From Azospirillum sp. SYSU D00513 (GTDB lineage: Bacteria; Pseudomonadota; Alphaproteobacteria; Azospirillales; Azospirillaceae): a stretch of 57,426 bases of DNA. Within the stretch, counting starts at the first letter, position 1. Every line of letters begins with the position of its first letter. The notes under the pieces were generated by a model. That model was given only the letters and a program-made list of their open reading frames with translations. It made no database searches and was not told the DNA's origin. This document shows positions 7,442 to 16,696 of the stretch, piece by piece. The translations under genes were made by a program, and so were the position numbers. Location: the NCBI RefSeq assembly GCF_017356015.1, contig NZ_JAFIQV010000042.1, forward strand, positions 1-57,426. The letters run 5' to 3'.

Positions 7442-8806
7442 ATGGCATCCGCCTGCCCGCCTCCCGCTACCCTCGCCCGTTACGCCGACCAGCGGCTTCC
7501 GCGCTACACCAGCTACCCGACCGCGCCGCACTTCACCGAAACGGTCGATGCCGAGACCTACCGGCGCTGGCTCGGCGCGATCCCGCAAGGGGCGCCGGCA
7601 TCCCTGTATCTGCATGTCCCCTTCTGCCGGTCCATGTGCTGGTACTGCGGCTGCCACACCACCATCACCAAGACCGACGATCCGATTCTCGACTATCTCG
7701 GCACGCTGCGCGCGGAGATCGGGGCCGTGGCGGACGCCGTGCCGCATCGGCTCGAGGTCGGGCACATCCATTTCGGCGGCGGCACGCCCACCATCCTGGC
7801 GCCCGAGGATGTCGAAGACCTCATGCGGCTGCTGCGGGAGCGCTTCTCGCTGCGCGAGAATGCCGAGCTGGCGGTCGAGATCGATCCCCGCACCCTGAGC
7901 CGGGGCATGGCCGCGGCACTCGGCCGTGCCGGCATCACCCGCGCCAGCCTCGGCGTGCAGAGTTTCGACTCCGTCGTGCAGAGGGCGATCAACCGCATCC
8001 AGAGCTTCGAGCAGACCGCCGCCGTGACCCGCGGACTGCGCGGGGCCGGCATCGCCGGCATCAATTTCGACCTGATCTACGGGCTGCCGCACCAGACCGT
8101 GCAATCCTGCCGGGACACGGTGGCCCGCTGCCTGGAACTGGCGCCGGGCCGGCTCGCCGTTTTTGGCTACGCCCACATCCCGAGCTTCAAGCCGCACCAG
8201 AAGAAGATCGAGGAGAGCGCCCTGCCCGGCGCCGAGGAACGCCTCGCCCAGGCAGACGCCATCGCCGCCGATCTGCTGGCCGCCGGCTACCGCCGGATCG
8301 GGCTGGACCATTTCGCCCATCCCGGCGACCCGATGGCCGCCGCCGCCGCAGACGGCTCCCTGCGGCGCAACTTCCAGGGCTACACGGTCGATCCCTGCGA
8401 CCTGATGCTCGGCTTCGGCGCCTCGGCCATCGGGCGGCTGCCGCAGGGCTACGTGCAGAACGCCGTGGTGCTCGGCGGCTACGCCAAGCGCGTCGCGCAG
8501 GACGGCCTCGCCACCATCAAGGGCTACGCGCTCACCGAGGACGACCGGCTGCGGGCCGAGTTGATCGAGCGGCTGATGTGCGACTTCCGGGTGGATCTGG
8601 CGGAGATCGCCGGCCGGCACGGGGCGGACGCGCGGGCGCTGCTCGCAGAGGCCGACCTCGGCCCGCTGGAGGAGGACGGGCTGCTGGAGCTGCATGGCAT
8701 GGCCATCGAGATCCCGGAGACGGCACGGCGCATCGTGCGCGCGGTCGCCGCCCGCTTCGACGCCCATCTCGCGGCCTCGGTCCGCCGCTATTCGCCGGCG
8801 GTCTGA
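7442..8806 (+). CDS. hemN: Oxygen-independent coproporphyrinogen III dehydrogenase HemN
   Basis: Radical-SAM enzyme that decarboxylates coproporphyrinogen III to protoporphyrinogen IX without oxygen, supplying haem under denitrifying conditions. The [4Fe-4S]/SAM motif HVPFCRSMCWYCGC gives C62, C66 and C69, with the HemN-typical extra C71. The SAM-binding FGGGTP and the HemN-specific YTSYPTAPHF N-terminus are present. An AGGAG at 7431-7435 abuts an ATG at 7436 and is six bases from the ATG at 7442, so the second ATG is preferred (454 aa). It is convergent with the Crp/Fnr gene. Confidence 0.95.
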   Translation: MASACPPPATLARYADQRLPRYTSYPTAPHFTETVDAETYRRWLGAIPQGAPASLYLHVPFCRSMCWYCGCHTTITKTDDPILDYLGTLRAEIGAVADAVPHRLEVGHIHFGGGTPTILAPEDVEDLMRLLRERFSLRENAELAVEIDPRTLSRGMAAALGRAGITRASLGVQSFDSVVQRAINRIQSFEQTAAVTRGLRGAGIAGINFDLIYGLPHQTVQSCRDTVARCLELAPGRLAVFGYAHIPSFKPHQKKIEESALPGAEERLAQADAIAADLLAAGYRRIGLDHFAHPGDPMAAAAADGSLRRNFQGYTVDPCDLMLGFGASAIGRLPQGYVQNAVVLGGYAKRVAQDGLATIKGYALTEDDRLRAELIERLMCDFRVDLAEIAGRHGADARALLAEADLGPLEEDGLLELHGMAIEIPETARRIVRAVAARFDAHLAASVRRYSPAV

Positions 8807-8839
8807 AGCCCGGACCCAAGGCCGGACTCAAGGGCCGGA

Positions 8840-9547
8840 TCAGGAGCCGGAGGCGCTGCCCTCCGCAAGGAGGGTCAGCGCTTCCAGGTCGCGCACGACG
8901 ATGCGGCGGCGCGAGCTTTCCACGATGCCCTGCTCCTCCCAGGCGCTGAGCGTGCGGCTGACCGTGTGCAGCGTGGTGCCGATCATCTCGCCCAGCTCCT
9001 GCCGGGTGATCGGGAAATCGATCTCGATCCCGTCGCCGGACGGGCGCCCGGCCTGCTCGGCCAGCCGCGCCAGCGCGCGCGCGAGCCGTCGGTCCACGCG
9101 CTCGGTCGCGATCTCGCGAAGCCGAGCCTGCAGATCGACCAGCCGTCCGCCGGTGATCCGGTTCGAGGCGAGCGCGATCCTGGGGTGCCGCTCGATCAGC
9201 TCCGCCATGGCCGCCGCCGTCCAGTGCATCTCCACGCTGTCCACCACCGCGATGGCGTCGGCCGGAAGCGGAATGCCCATCAGAACGGCCACGGTCCCGT
9301 ACATCTGGCCGGGACCGAGATAGCGGATCACGACCTGCGCCCCGTCCGGCGTGACCTGGGAGATCTTGATGCGGCCGTCGATCAGCGCGTGGCAGCTGAT
9401 GGCCGGATCGCCCTGAGCGAGCACGAGCATATCCTTGGGCAAGCGGCGGACATGCCCCGCCTGAAGGACGTCGTCGAGCGACGCCTCGTCGAGATCGGCG
9501 AACAACTCCATCGTCTTCAGCAGCGAGCGGTGCGGAGTCAGCGGCAT
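8840..9547 (-). CDS. Crp/Fnr family regulator, Dnr/NnrR type
   Basis: A 235-aa transcription factor with an N-terminal cAMP-type beta-roll (about 10-125), dimer helix and C-terminal winged helix. It lacks the N-terminal cysteine cluster of Fnr, having a single cysteine (C52), which fits the Dnr/NnrR group that senses NO through haem. The recognition helix reads LHTVSRTLSAW: S197 and R198 are conserved, but H194 replaces the Fnr glutamate that contacts TTGAT. This could fit the TTGC half-sites seen upstream of nnrU-nnrS and norZ. The ATG at 9547 gives the family length; the upstream extension looks non-coding. It probably controls the denitrification genes beside it. Confidence 0.88.
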   Translation of the reverse strand: MPLTPHRSLLKTMELFADLDEASLDDVLQAGHVRRLPKDMLVLAQGDPAISCHALIDGRIKISQVTPDGAQVVIRYLGPGQMYGTVAVLMGIPLPADAIAVVDSVEMHWTAAAMAELIERHPRIALASNRITGGRLVDLQARLREIATERVDRRLARALARLAEQAGRPSGDGIEIDFPITRQELGEMIGTTLHTVSRTLSAWEEQGIVESSRRRIVVRDLEALTLLAEGSASGS

Positions 9548-9647
9548 GGTCCCATTCCCTTTCCGGTTCACGCCCGGCATCCGGCCGCCGCGGGCGGCCT
9601 GCCTGGTCCTGCGGATCACAGGAGAGCCCGGAAATCCGGCCTCTTGT

Positions 9648-9661
9648 ATGACGAAGATCAA
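9648..9661 (-). promoter_or_regulatory. Fnr-like box upstream of the Crp/Fnr gene
   Basis: On the minus strand TTGAT-CTTC-GTCAT matches 8 of 10 positions of TTGAT-N4-ATCAA, about 100 bp before the start. It may allow autoregulation or Fnr control. Confidence 0.4.
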
Positions 9662-9738
9662 GCAACGCCGAATATGCCGCCCCCGTCACGTCGGTCATCC
9701 CCATGAAAACGCCGCCACGACTACGTCACCATGAGAAT

Positions 9739-9760
9739 AGGGGAGCCTCGCGGCTCCCCT
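9739..9760. terminator. Hairpin between chemoreceptor and Crp/Fnr genes
   Basis: A perfect 9-bp stem (9739-9747 with 9752-9760, loop TCGC) lies about 30 bp beyond the chemoreceptor stop. The T-rich tail (TCTTCGTTTC) is on the plus strand, so minus-strand termination is less certain. Confidence 0.6.
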
Positions 9761-9787
9761 TCTTCGTTTCCGGCCCTGCCCTGCCGG

Positions 9788-11485
9788 TCAGGCGGCGCGG
9801 ACGGTGGAGAGGAAGTTGCCGACCTCGGCCTTCAGCCGCTCGGCCTCCTCGGCCAGGCTGTTGGCGGTGCCCAGCACCTGGGTGGCGGCGGAGCCGGTCT
9901 CGGTCGCGGCCTGGGTCACGCCGGTGATGTTGAGGTTGACCTCCTCCGTCCCGCGCGCGGCCTGGGCGACGTTGCCGGAGATCTCGCCGGTGGCGGCGTT
10001 CTGCTCCTCGATGGCCGCGGCGATGCCCGTCGCGATCTCGTTCAGCTCGCCGATGGTCCGTCCGATGTTCGCGATCGCTCCCTGCACGCCGCCGGTCGCC
10101 CCCTGGATCTCCTTCACCTTGGACTGGATCTCCTCCGTCGCCTTCGCGGTCTGGCTGGCGAGCGCCTTCACCTCGCTGGCGACCACGGCGAATCCCTTGC
10201 CGGCCTCCCCGGCGCGCGCCGCCTCGATGGTGGCGTTCAGCGCCAGCAGGTTGGTCTGGCCGGCGATGGAGTTGATCAGCCCGACCACCTCACCGATCTG
10301 GTGGGCCGCCTCGACAAGGCCCTGCATGCTGCTCTGCGTCCGCTCGGCCTCCATTACGGCCTCGCCGCTGATGCGGGTCTGGGCGGAGACTTGGCGGCCG
10401 ATCTCCAGGATGGAGGCGGCCAACTCCTCGGTCGCGGCGGCGACCGTCTGCACGTTGGCCGAGGACTGCTCCGACGCGGCGGCGACGGCGGTCGCCTGGC
10501 TGCTCGCCTGGGCGGCGGAAGAGGACAAGGCCGTGGCCGCACCCTGCATCTGCGTGGCCGATGCCGCGACCGTCTCCACGATGCCCTGGACGCTGTGCTC
10601 GAAGTTCGCCGCGAGCTGCGCCAGTTCGGCCTTGCGCTGCGCCTCGGCCCGCGCCTTCTGCTCCTCCTGCTCATGCTGGAGGCGCCGCATCTCGATCCCG
10701 TTGTCCTTGAAGACCTGGAGCGAGCGGGCGAGCGCCCCGACCTCGTCCTTGCGCGCGGTTCCCTCGACCGTTACGCCGAGATCGCCGCCCGCCAGGGTAC
10801 CCATGGCGCCCGCCATGCGGACCAGCGGACGGGCGACCAAGCGGACGAGAATCCAGAAGAGCAGGGCCGACGAAAGGGAGAGGCCGGCACCGGTCACGCT
10901 CCAGATCATAACCTCAGCGTCCTGCGCGACCGCGCCGGCGTCGGCGACGCCCTGGTGGACGGCCTTCTTGTTGAAGGCGACCGCGTTCTCCGCCAGCTCC
11001 GTCGCCTTGGAACGGTGCGCCCGCGCTTCCGTGTCGGACAGCCGCTGGGCCTCGTCGTTGCGGTTCTGGAGCCCGAGTTCGATGACGCGCGCGGCGGCCT
11101 GCTCATAGGCGGCGACACTGGCGGCCAACTGCTCCAGGATCGCGCGCCGCTCGGCGTTGGGCGCGAAGGCGACGATCGCTTCGGACGCCCGGCGCGCGTT
11201 GGCGATGCGCTCGGCGAACAGCGCGGCGTTCTCGCGCATCTTCGCCTCGTCCGTTTCGATGATGACGTTCTTTTCGGCGATGGCCGCGCCGTTAAGCCAG
11301 GCCCAGCTTTCGAAGGCGAGTTCGTGGCGCTGGATCACCCGGTCGCCGAGATAGGTCATGCTGTCGTTCAGGCGGCCGATGCTCGCCTGGGACATCCAGA
11401 CGATGGCGCCGATCACGCCGAACAGGATTGCCAAGGGGATGGCGAGCTTGCGAAGCAGGGGGAGATTGGTGAACCAGTTCAACAT
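9788..11485 (-). CDS. Methyl-accepting chemotaxis protein
   Basis: Transmembrane chemoreceptor of 565 aa from an ATG at 11485 preceded by GAGGT. Order: TM1 (about 12-33), a periplasmic four-helix-bundle type sensor (about 34-190), TM2, HAMP, then the cytoplasmic coiled coil. The signalling hairpin has the conserved IAGQTNLLALNATIEAARAG and GKGFAVVASEVKALA sequences that contact CheA and CheW. The C-terminus lacks an obvious CheR pentapeptide. No che genes are nearby. It is downstream of, and in the same orientation as, a diguanylate cyclase. The 5' region (11580-11640) is AT-rich with a GACTATAGTC palindrome at 11594-11603. Confidence 0.93.
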   Translation of the reverse strand: MLNWFTNLPLLRKLAIPLAILFGVIGAIVWMSQASIGRLNDSMTYLGDRVIQRHELAFESWAWLNGAAIAEKNVIIETDEAKMRENAALFAERIANARRASEAIVAFAPNAERRAILEQLAASVAAYEQAAARVIELGLQNRNDEAQRLSDTEARAHRSKATELAENAVAFNKKAVHQGVADAGAVAQDAEVMIWSVTGAGLSLSSALLFWILVRLVARPLVRMAGAMGTLAGGDLGVTVEGTARKDEVGALARSLQVFKDNGIEMRRLQHEQEEQKARAEAQRKAELAQLAANFEHSVQGIVETVAASATQMQGAATALSSSAAQASSQATAVAAASEQSSANVQTVAAATEELAASILEIGRQVSAQTRISGEAVMEAERTQSSMQGLVEAAHQIGEVVGLINSIAGQTNLLALNATIEAARAGEAGKGFAVVASEVKALASQTAKATEEIQSKVKEIQGATGGVQGAIANIGRTIGELNEIATGIAAAIEEQNAATGEISGNVAQAARGTEEVNLNITGVTQAATETGSAATQVLGTANSLAEEAERLKAEVGNFLSTVRAA

Positions 11486-11689
11486 CGTGACCTCTGGCCT
11501 GTGATCCGGCCGCAAGGGGCGTTCTTCCGAGGGATGGTTCAACTGCCCTGGAACATCGCCGGTCAAGCCGCCGCTCCATGCACGAGAACCTATGACTATA
11601 GTCTAGATTCGTCCTGCATTTTACCACTAAGGGGATATACCTAGACGGGAGATTCCTGCGGCTGGCTGTGCGCAGCCGGCTCCACGCTT

Positions 11690-13294
11690 TCAGGCCGACG
11701 GTCCGGCCAGCTCCGAATGCTGGACAAACCGTCCCTTGCCGGCCTGCTTGGCGGCGTACATCGCCTCGTCCGCGCGGCGCAGGACGTCGTCGAGGCTTCG
11801 GCAGCCCTCCGTCGGGCGGGCGATGCCGATGCTGCATCCCACCGTGATCCGCCGCCCGGACCAAGTCATCGGCTCGCGCAAGGCCGCCAGGATCCGTTGC
11901 GCGACCATCTCCGGAAAATCCGGACCGGCCCTCTCGGGCTCGTTGATCAGAACGACGAATTCATCGCCGCCCAGCCGGACGACCATGTCCCTCTCGCGCA
12001 CGGCGGAGAGAAGCCGCTTGGCGACATGGCGCAGGGCGGCATCGCCGGCGAGATGGCCGAGGCTGTCGTTGATGGATTTGAAACCGTCCAGATCAATGAA
12101 CAGGAGCGCGCAATCGGGCTCACGTTCCGCGTTCCTCAGCTTCGCATCGAACACGCGCTCGAGCTGGAGGCGGTTCGGCAGTCCGGTCAGGCGGTCCTTG
12201 TGCGCCAGCGAACCCAGCGCCTGGCCCATCTCCTGTATCGACAGCGCCAGGGCTCCCAGCGGACCCGCCGGCCGCTCCACCGCACCCTCCCCGGTCATCT
12301 CCCCGCGCGTCATGCGGTCCGCGGCGGCCTGCAGGTTCTTCACGACCCGCAGCACGGACAGCTCGACGAGAAGCCATCCGCCCACGATGCTGCCGATGAA
12401 GACGAGCCCGAGCACGGCAAGGCTCACGCGCCAGCGCTGGTCGATCGCGGCGAGGATCTGGTCCCTGCGGAAGGACACGGCGATCACCGGATCCTCGGTG
12501 CCGAGCGACGCGAAGGCCGTGATCCGCTCCTGCCCGTCGAGCCCTTCGCCGTCGAAGACCCCTTCCGTCCTGGACATCATGGCCTGCACCAGCGGGTGCG
12601 GCCGGTAGGACCGGCCCAGCGTGACGCCGTCGTTCCGCGGCTCGGAGGCTAGAAGGGTCCCTTTCCCGTCGAGAATCAGTATGTCGCCTTCCGTCTCCAG
12701 CGCCGCTTCCTGTGCCAGCTGCTGGACCCAGATCAGGTCGATGCCGCCGAGCATGTGGAACCGGATGTTCCGCGAGGGATCGAGGACGGGGAGCAGGGCC
12801 ACCCGCACCGCCTTGCCGCTGGTGCGCCCGAGGATGTAGTCGCTGACGGTGAAGACCTTCGTCGAGCTGGCACGCTGGAAATAAGAGCGGTCGGCGATGT
12901 CGACGCGGCTTGGCCCAAGGTCGTCGCAGACGATCCTGCCATCGGGCGCCACCACCGACAGGCCGGTGAGGAAGGGATGCATCGGCAGGGTCTTCGCCAG
13001 GAAATCCGTGCAGGAGTCCGGGTCGGTGCTCCGGACCGCGGGAACGAAGCTGAGCGTCTCCAGCAGGCCGCGCGCCTCCCTGAGGATCCCCGCCTGTGTC
13101 CGCGCGCCCTGCCGGGCCAGCAGCAGGGCACGGCTCACCACGGCGGAAACCTCGTCCTGCCTCATGCTTTCGACGAGGCTGAGAACCAGCCCGAACAGCG
13201 GCAGCAGGGTCGCGATCACGAGCAGGAACAACCGCGCGCGCAGGCCGAGGCGGCCCGGCAGCCGGCATATTCCACGGATGATGCTCTTCAACAC
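11690..13294 (-). CDS. Membrane-bound diguanylate cyclase
   Basis: Makes cyclic di-GMP. The 534-aa protein has TM1 (about 22-42), a periplasmic Cache-type sensor (about 45-285), TM2 (about 288-310), a HAMP-like linker and a GGDEF domain (about 370-525). The active site is intact (RLGGDEF, motif at 442-446). An RxxD product-inhibition site (RERD, 433-436) sits at the canonical spacing, so both activity and feedback inhibition are expected. No EAL domain. It lies upstream of the chemoreceptor on the same strand, with about 200 bp between. Confidence 0.92.
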   Translation of the reverse strand: MLKSIIRGICRLPGRLGLRARLFLLVIATLLPLFGLVLSLVESMRQDEVSAVVSRALLLARQGARTQAGILREARGLLETLSFVPAVRSTDPDSCTDFLAKTLPMHPFLTGLSVVAPDGRIVCDDLGPSRVDIADRSYFQRASSTKVFTVSDYILGRTSGKAVRVALLPVLDPSRNIRFHMLGGIDLIWVQQLAQEAALETEGDILILDGKGTLLASEPRNDGVTLGRSYRPHPLVQAMMSRTEGVFDGEGLDGQERITAFASLGTEDPVIAVSFRRDQILAAIDQRWRVSLAVLGLVFIGSIVGGWLLVELSVLRVVKNLQAAADRMTRGEMTGEGAVERPAGPLGALALSIQEMGQALGSLAHKDRLTGLPNRLQLERVFDAKLRNAEREPDCALLFIDLDGFKSINDSLGHLAGDAALRHVAKRLLSAVRERDMVVRLGGDEFVVLINEPERAGPDFPEMVAQRILAALREPMTWSGRRITVGCSIGIARPTEGCRSLDDVLRRADEAMYAAKQAGKGRFVQHSELAGPSA

Positions 13295-13369
13295 GCGTCG
13301 CGCCCTCGATATTCGCGCGCACGCTAGGCCAAAAGGGTTAACGGATGATGGGGATCGGCTCCGCCGCCC

Positions 13370-13397
13370 TTGCCCGCCCCGGAGCCCATGCTATCCT
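13370..13397 (+). promoter_or_regulatory. Possible sigma70-type promoter for the GNAT gene
   Basis: TTGCCC (13370-13375) and TATCCT (13392-13397) are separated by 16 bp, about 45 bp before the GNAT start. Confidence 0.35.
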
Positions 13398-13439
13398 GGG
13401 CGGCCCTTCCCACCTTTCACCAAAAGCGGATCCCCGATC

Positions 13440-13916
13440 ATGCCGGCCAACCGGCGGCTGTCCCTTCGTCCCTATGAAGAGTCCGACCTGGACGCGGTCA
13501 TCGACATTTTCCTGCGCGCCATCCGGGAGGTCGCGTCCAAGGATTATGGGCCGGCGCAGATCGACGCCTGGGCCCGCGCGGACCGCGCCATCTGGGCGGA
13601 GCGCCGGTCGAGCCGGCCGACCTGGATCGCCACGGTCGACGGCGAGCCCGCCGGCTTCACCGACCTGGAGCCGGACGGCCATCTCGACATGATGTATGTC
13701 CATCCCGCCCATCAGCGGATCGGCGTCGCCCGGGCGCTCGTCGGGCAGGCCGAAGCCGCGGCGCACGCGCGGGGCCTCGCGCGCATCTACTCCGAGGTGA
13801 GCATCACGGCGCGTCCCTTCTTCGAACGGCAGGGCTTCCACGTCCTCGAGGAGGAGCGGGTGACGCGCAACGGGCAGGAGTTTCTGCGCTACCGGATGGA
13901 GAAGCGTCTCGGGTAG
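13440..13916 (+). CDS. GNAT family N-acetyltransferase
   Basis: A 158-aa acetyltransferase; substrate unknown. It shows the GNAT fold pattern: LSLRPYEESDLDAVIDIF at the N-terminus, the beta4 segment HLDMMYVHPAHQRIGVARAL with the acetyl-CoA loop (Q-R-I-G-V-A), and the C-terminal FFERQGFHVLEEE. It resembles YafP-type members. The ATG at 13440 is chosen for homology; there is no strong ribosome binding site, and the longer frame upstream overlaps the diguanylate cyclase antisense. It is convergent with the RibD-like gene. Confidence 0.85.
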   Translation: MPANRRLSLRPYEESDLDAVIDIFLRAIREVASKDYGPAQIDAWARADRAIWAERRSSRPTWIATVDGEPAGFTDLEPDGHLDMMYVHPAHQRIGVARALVGQAEAAAHARGLARIYSEVSITARPFFERQGFHVLEEERVTRNGQEFLRYRMEKRLG

Positions 13917-13947
13917 GGACCCCGCCCGCCCGCACGCCACCGGCCCA

Positions 13948-14784
13948 TCACCCCTCCCGCAGTGGTTCGAACCGGGCGAACCACTGTCCGCAGCCGTCCG
14001 GCGCGGCGGAGTCGTAATGGAGTTCCTCCATGCGCAGCCGTCCCTTGGCCCCCAGTTCCGGACCGTCGATCAGCGTGTGAACGCTTTCCCCGCCGATGAG
14101 CCGGTGCGCGATGGTGACGTAGAGGCGGGAGAGCGCGTCGTCGCGCAGCATCGTCTCCAGCATGCGCGGGCCGGACAGCATGAAGAGGCTGCGGAAGCCG
14201 AGCCCGCCCAGCGCCCGCACCAGTGGCCCGCCTTCCACCGCGCGGCCCCGGCCGGCGGTCACCACCTCGTAGCCGCGCCCCCGCAGCTCCGCCGCCCGGT
14301 CGGCGGGCGCATTGTCGCCGGTCGCGACGATGACCCGCTGGCCATGGCGGGCGAGGGAGTCCGGGATCGGGAAGTCCAGGCTGCCGCTCGCCACCAGCAC
14401 GGCCGGCTGGGGCGCCAGCCCGTTGTCCGCGCGCCATTGCGCGAGGTCGCGGTTGAAGTCGCGCGTGCCGATCTGAAGGATGTCGTCCAGATGGCCGTCG
14501 GCGATGGCGCGCAGATAGCCGCCATGGGTGATCAGGCAGTCCGCCTGTGCCTGCAGTTCCAGCAGCAGCCGGTAATCGCTGCCACTGGTCAGCCCCTCGG
14601 GCATGCGCCCCTCGCCCGTGGCGGGATCCCGGACCGCGATGCGCCCGTCGAGGCTGGAGACGAAATTCGCATAGACAAAGGGCGCCTGCGCCGTCCCCAG
14701 CTCGTGCAGCCGGTGGGCGAGATAGGCGCCCTTGAGGTCAAGCTCCCGCGGCGGGCCGGGGTGCAGCTTCAGGATGCGGGGCAT
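13948..14784 (-). CDS. RibD C-terminal domain (pyrimidine reductase-like) protein
   Basis: A 278-aa protein of the dihydrofolate-reductase-like RibD C-terminal superfamily, which uses NADPH to reduce pyrimidine or similar substrates. The opening YANFVSSLDGRIAV is the family nucleotide-binding strand, and SDYRLLLELQAQADCLI continues the pattern. It has no deaminase domain, so it is not a bifunctional RibD; the substrate is unknown. It lies 16 bp downstream of the rep gene on the same strand, so it may be transcribed with rep. An upstream SD is not obvious. Confidence 0.8.
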   Translation of the reverse strand: MPRILKLHPGPPRELDLKGAYLAHRLHELGTAQAPFVYANFVSSLDGRIAVRDPATGEGRMPEGLTSGSDYRLLLELQAQADCLITHGGYLRAIADGHLDDILQIGTRDFNRDLAQWRADNGLAPQPAVLVASGSLDFPIPDSLARHGQRVIVATGDNAPADRAAELRGRGYEVVTAGRGRAVEGGPLVRALGGLGFRSLFMLSGPRMLETMLRDDALSRLYVTIAHRLIGGESVHTLIDGPELGAKGRLRMEELHYDSAAPDGCGQWFARFEPLREG

Positions 14785-14800
14785 GGCGGTCCTCCCTCCG

Positions 14801-16012
14801 TCAGGAATTTTCCTCGGCCTCGGCCACCGCCGCTCCGGATGCCGCCGTCTCGGATGCCGTCGCGTCGGTCAGGAGCGTGCGCCGGCGCCGGCGGGCGGTC
14901 GCGGCCTCGGCCCCGCCGAGCCGGAGGAAATCGCCGGCCTCGGCACCCGCCGCGGCCGCCTTGGTCAGTTCCTGCGCGTTGTGGCTGGCGATCTGCAGGG
15001 CGGTCTCGACCTCGCGCAGGAAGGTGGAGGAGGGGAACATGGTGTAGATCTCGTCGCTCAGGCGGCGCCCCTCCTTGACCTGCTCGACCTCGACCGACTC
15101 GACGATGCCCGCGCTCTTCAGCGCCATCACCGTGTCGCGGACGGCGCGCAGGGTGTCGCGCGGGCGGCTGTACTCGTTCATGCCGCTGTCGCGGATGATG
15201 GCGCTCGCCCGCATGACGGTCGGAGTGGGCGCGCTGGCGGACTCGTAGCGCAGGACGAGGCGCTTGTAGAGCCAGCGGGACACCGGATTCTTCAGCCCCA
15301 TGAGCCAGCGGTAGGAGATCATGCGGAAGTTCATCGAACGGATGGAGTCCGCCACCAGCGGGTTGAACTGGAGCTGCGTCTCGTTGACCGACGGCCTGTC
15401 CTCGTCGTCGCCCTGGAACCGCGTGCGGAAGGCGAGGGTGGGAAAGGCCGTGGAGGACAGCTCGGCGCTGCCGCCCTTGCCCTTGCGCCGGATCTCGATG
15501 AAGGACTGGTGCAGGATGGTCAGCGCCTCCTTGATCTCCGTGATGTTCAGCGTGTGGTTGACGCGCTCCAGCTCCTTCTGCACCTCATAGAGGCTGAAGC
15601 GCAGGATCACGCGGTCCTGCCGGTCGAGCGTCAGCCGCCCGCGCTCGGTCGCCAGGCGCCGGATGACCTCCTCGACGATCTGCTCGCGCTCGCCGGGGAA
15701 GACGTTCACCCAGCCCTCGTCGGCACCCTGGTCCTCTCGGACCTTGCGCTGGATGAAGGCCGGCTTGAGCGTCAGCTTGTAATCCTTGCCGTGGAACTCG
15801 AAGTCGCGCTGGATGGGCGTGTCGTTGCGGCTTTCCACGCGCTCGCCATTCTCCGACTTGTAGGAGGGGAAGACCCAGCGCGGTGCGATGTCGTAGATGC
15901 CGACCGTGTTGGTCCGGCGCCGGTTCGGATCGGGATCCGGGTCGAATTCGAACAGCACGAGCTGAAGGGCGGTGCCCGCCTCGAGTTGATCGCCGCTGCC
16001 ATCCTGCTTCAT
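14801..16012 (-). CDS. Plasmid replication initiator protein
   Basis: A 403-aa protein that probably binds the iterons at 16098-16696 and opens the origin. The ATG at 16012 is preceded by GGAG; an upstream in-frame extension is translated iteron DNA and is rejected. Residues about 20-75 (PRWVFPSYKSENG to FEFHGKDYKLTL) and two winged-helix-like regions (about 115-190 and 240-330, e.g. NITEIKEALTILHQSF) resemble RepA-type plasmid initiators of alphaproteobacteria. The C-terminal 60 residues are Ala-rich with a basic RRRRR patch. Its promoter lies beside three inverted iterons, which suggests autoregulation. The family call rests on pattern and context. Confidence 0.78.
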   Translation of the reverse strand: MKQDGSGDQLEAGTALQLVLFEFDPDPDPNRRRTNTVGIYDIAPRWVFPSYKSENGERVESRNDTPIQRDFEFHGKDYKLTLKPAFIQRKVREDQGADEGWVNVFPGEREQIVEEVIRRLATERGRLTLDRQDRVILRFSLYEVQKELERVNHTLNITEIKEALTILHQSFIEIRRKGKGGSAELSSTAFPTLAFRTRFQGDDEDRPSVNETQLQFNPLVADSIRSMNFRMISYRWLMGLKNPVSRWLYKRLVLRYESASAPTPTVMRASAIIRDSGMNEYSRPRDTLRAVRDTVMALKSAGIVESVEVEQVKEGRRLSDEIYTMFPSSTFLREVETALQIASHNAQELTKAAAAGAEAGDFLRLGGAEAATARRRRRTLLTDATASETAASGAAVAEAEENS

Positions 16013-16097
16013 GACACCACTCCATCCGCGCTCGCCGCACCGTACCGGTGCCGGCCTTCGACTCGCAACCGCGCCAAAAGACTCTCCCCGACCGTCC

Positions 16098-16160
16098 CTG
16101 TGGGAACGGCTCGCGCTTCGCTGGAAGCGGCCCGCGCCCCTGTGGGAACGGCCCGCGTTT
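16098..16160 (-). repeat. Three inverted iterons, 21-bp period
   Basis: Copies start at 16098, 16119 and 16140, reading as the reverse complement of the consensus AAGCGCGAGCCGTTCCCACAG. The first is a 21/21 match, the third 19/21, the middle one degenerate. They lie about 90-150 bp upstream of rep, where they could repress its promoter. Confidence 0.85.
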
Positions 16161-16175
16161 CGCCCCATGCCGGCC

Positions 16176-16696
16176 AAGCGCGGGCCGTTCCCATAGAAGG
16201 TGGCCGCGCCGAAGCGCGACTCGGACCCACAGGACCACTCGCCATCCCCACCTCCGCCCGAATCCCCCATCCGCGAGCCGTTCCTCCATAAAAGAGGGCT
16301 GGAAAACCCGGCCGAAGGGCAGGGCGGGCGGACTAGGAACCTCTACCGGAAGGACAGGAAAAGAAGCGCGAGCCGGTCCTACAGGGCCGCCCCGCCGGTG
16401 AAGCGCGAGGCGTTACCACATGGCTGGCGGACTCCGCACGCGATTCCAGCGCCCGGAAACGCTTTGCCACAGCCCCGCCGGCGGCCCCGGCCTCCCGTCC
16501 GGCCCGCCCAAGCGCGAGCCGTTCCCACCGAATCGCGGAAGATTCCCCTAAAAGCGCGACCGGTTCCCCCAGGATTCCGATTCGGGAGTCCAAACGCGAG
16601 CCGTTCCCACAGGGAAAATCGGGGGACTCGGAGGAGCGCGACCCGTTCCCACAGCCCCGCGAGCCGTCCCCACGCAAGCGCGAGGCGTTCCCCTAC
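16176..16696 (+). repeat. Direct iteron array, about 10-11 copies
   Basis: Recognisable direct copies of AAGCGCGAGCCGTTCCCAC start at 16176, 16212, 16269, 16364, 16401, 16510, 16531 (degenerate), 16552, 16592, 16634, 16655 and 16676. The 16510 copy is perfect over 19 bp. From 16510 on, spacing is 21 bp or twice that (one step is 40), i.e. about two helical turns, typical of iterons bound by one Rep array. Copies vary mostly at positions 9-10 and 17-19. Confidence 0.88.

Noticed and set aside
11594..11603. GACTATAGTC palindrome as an operator
   Set aside because: Only 10 bp in an AT-rich promoter region; too short to support a separate call.
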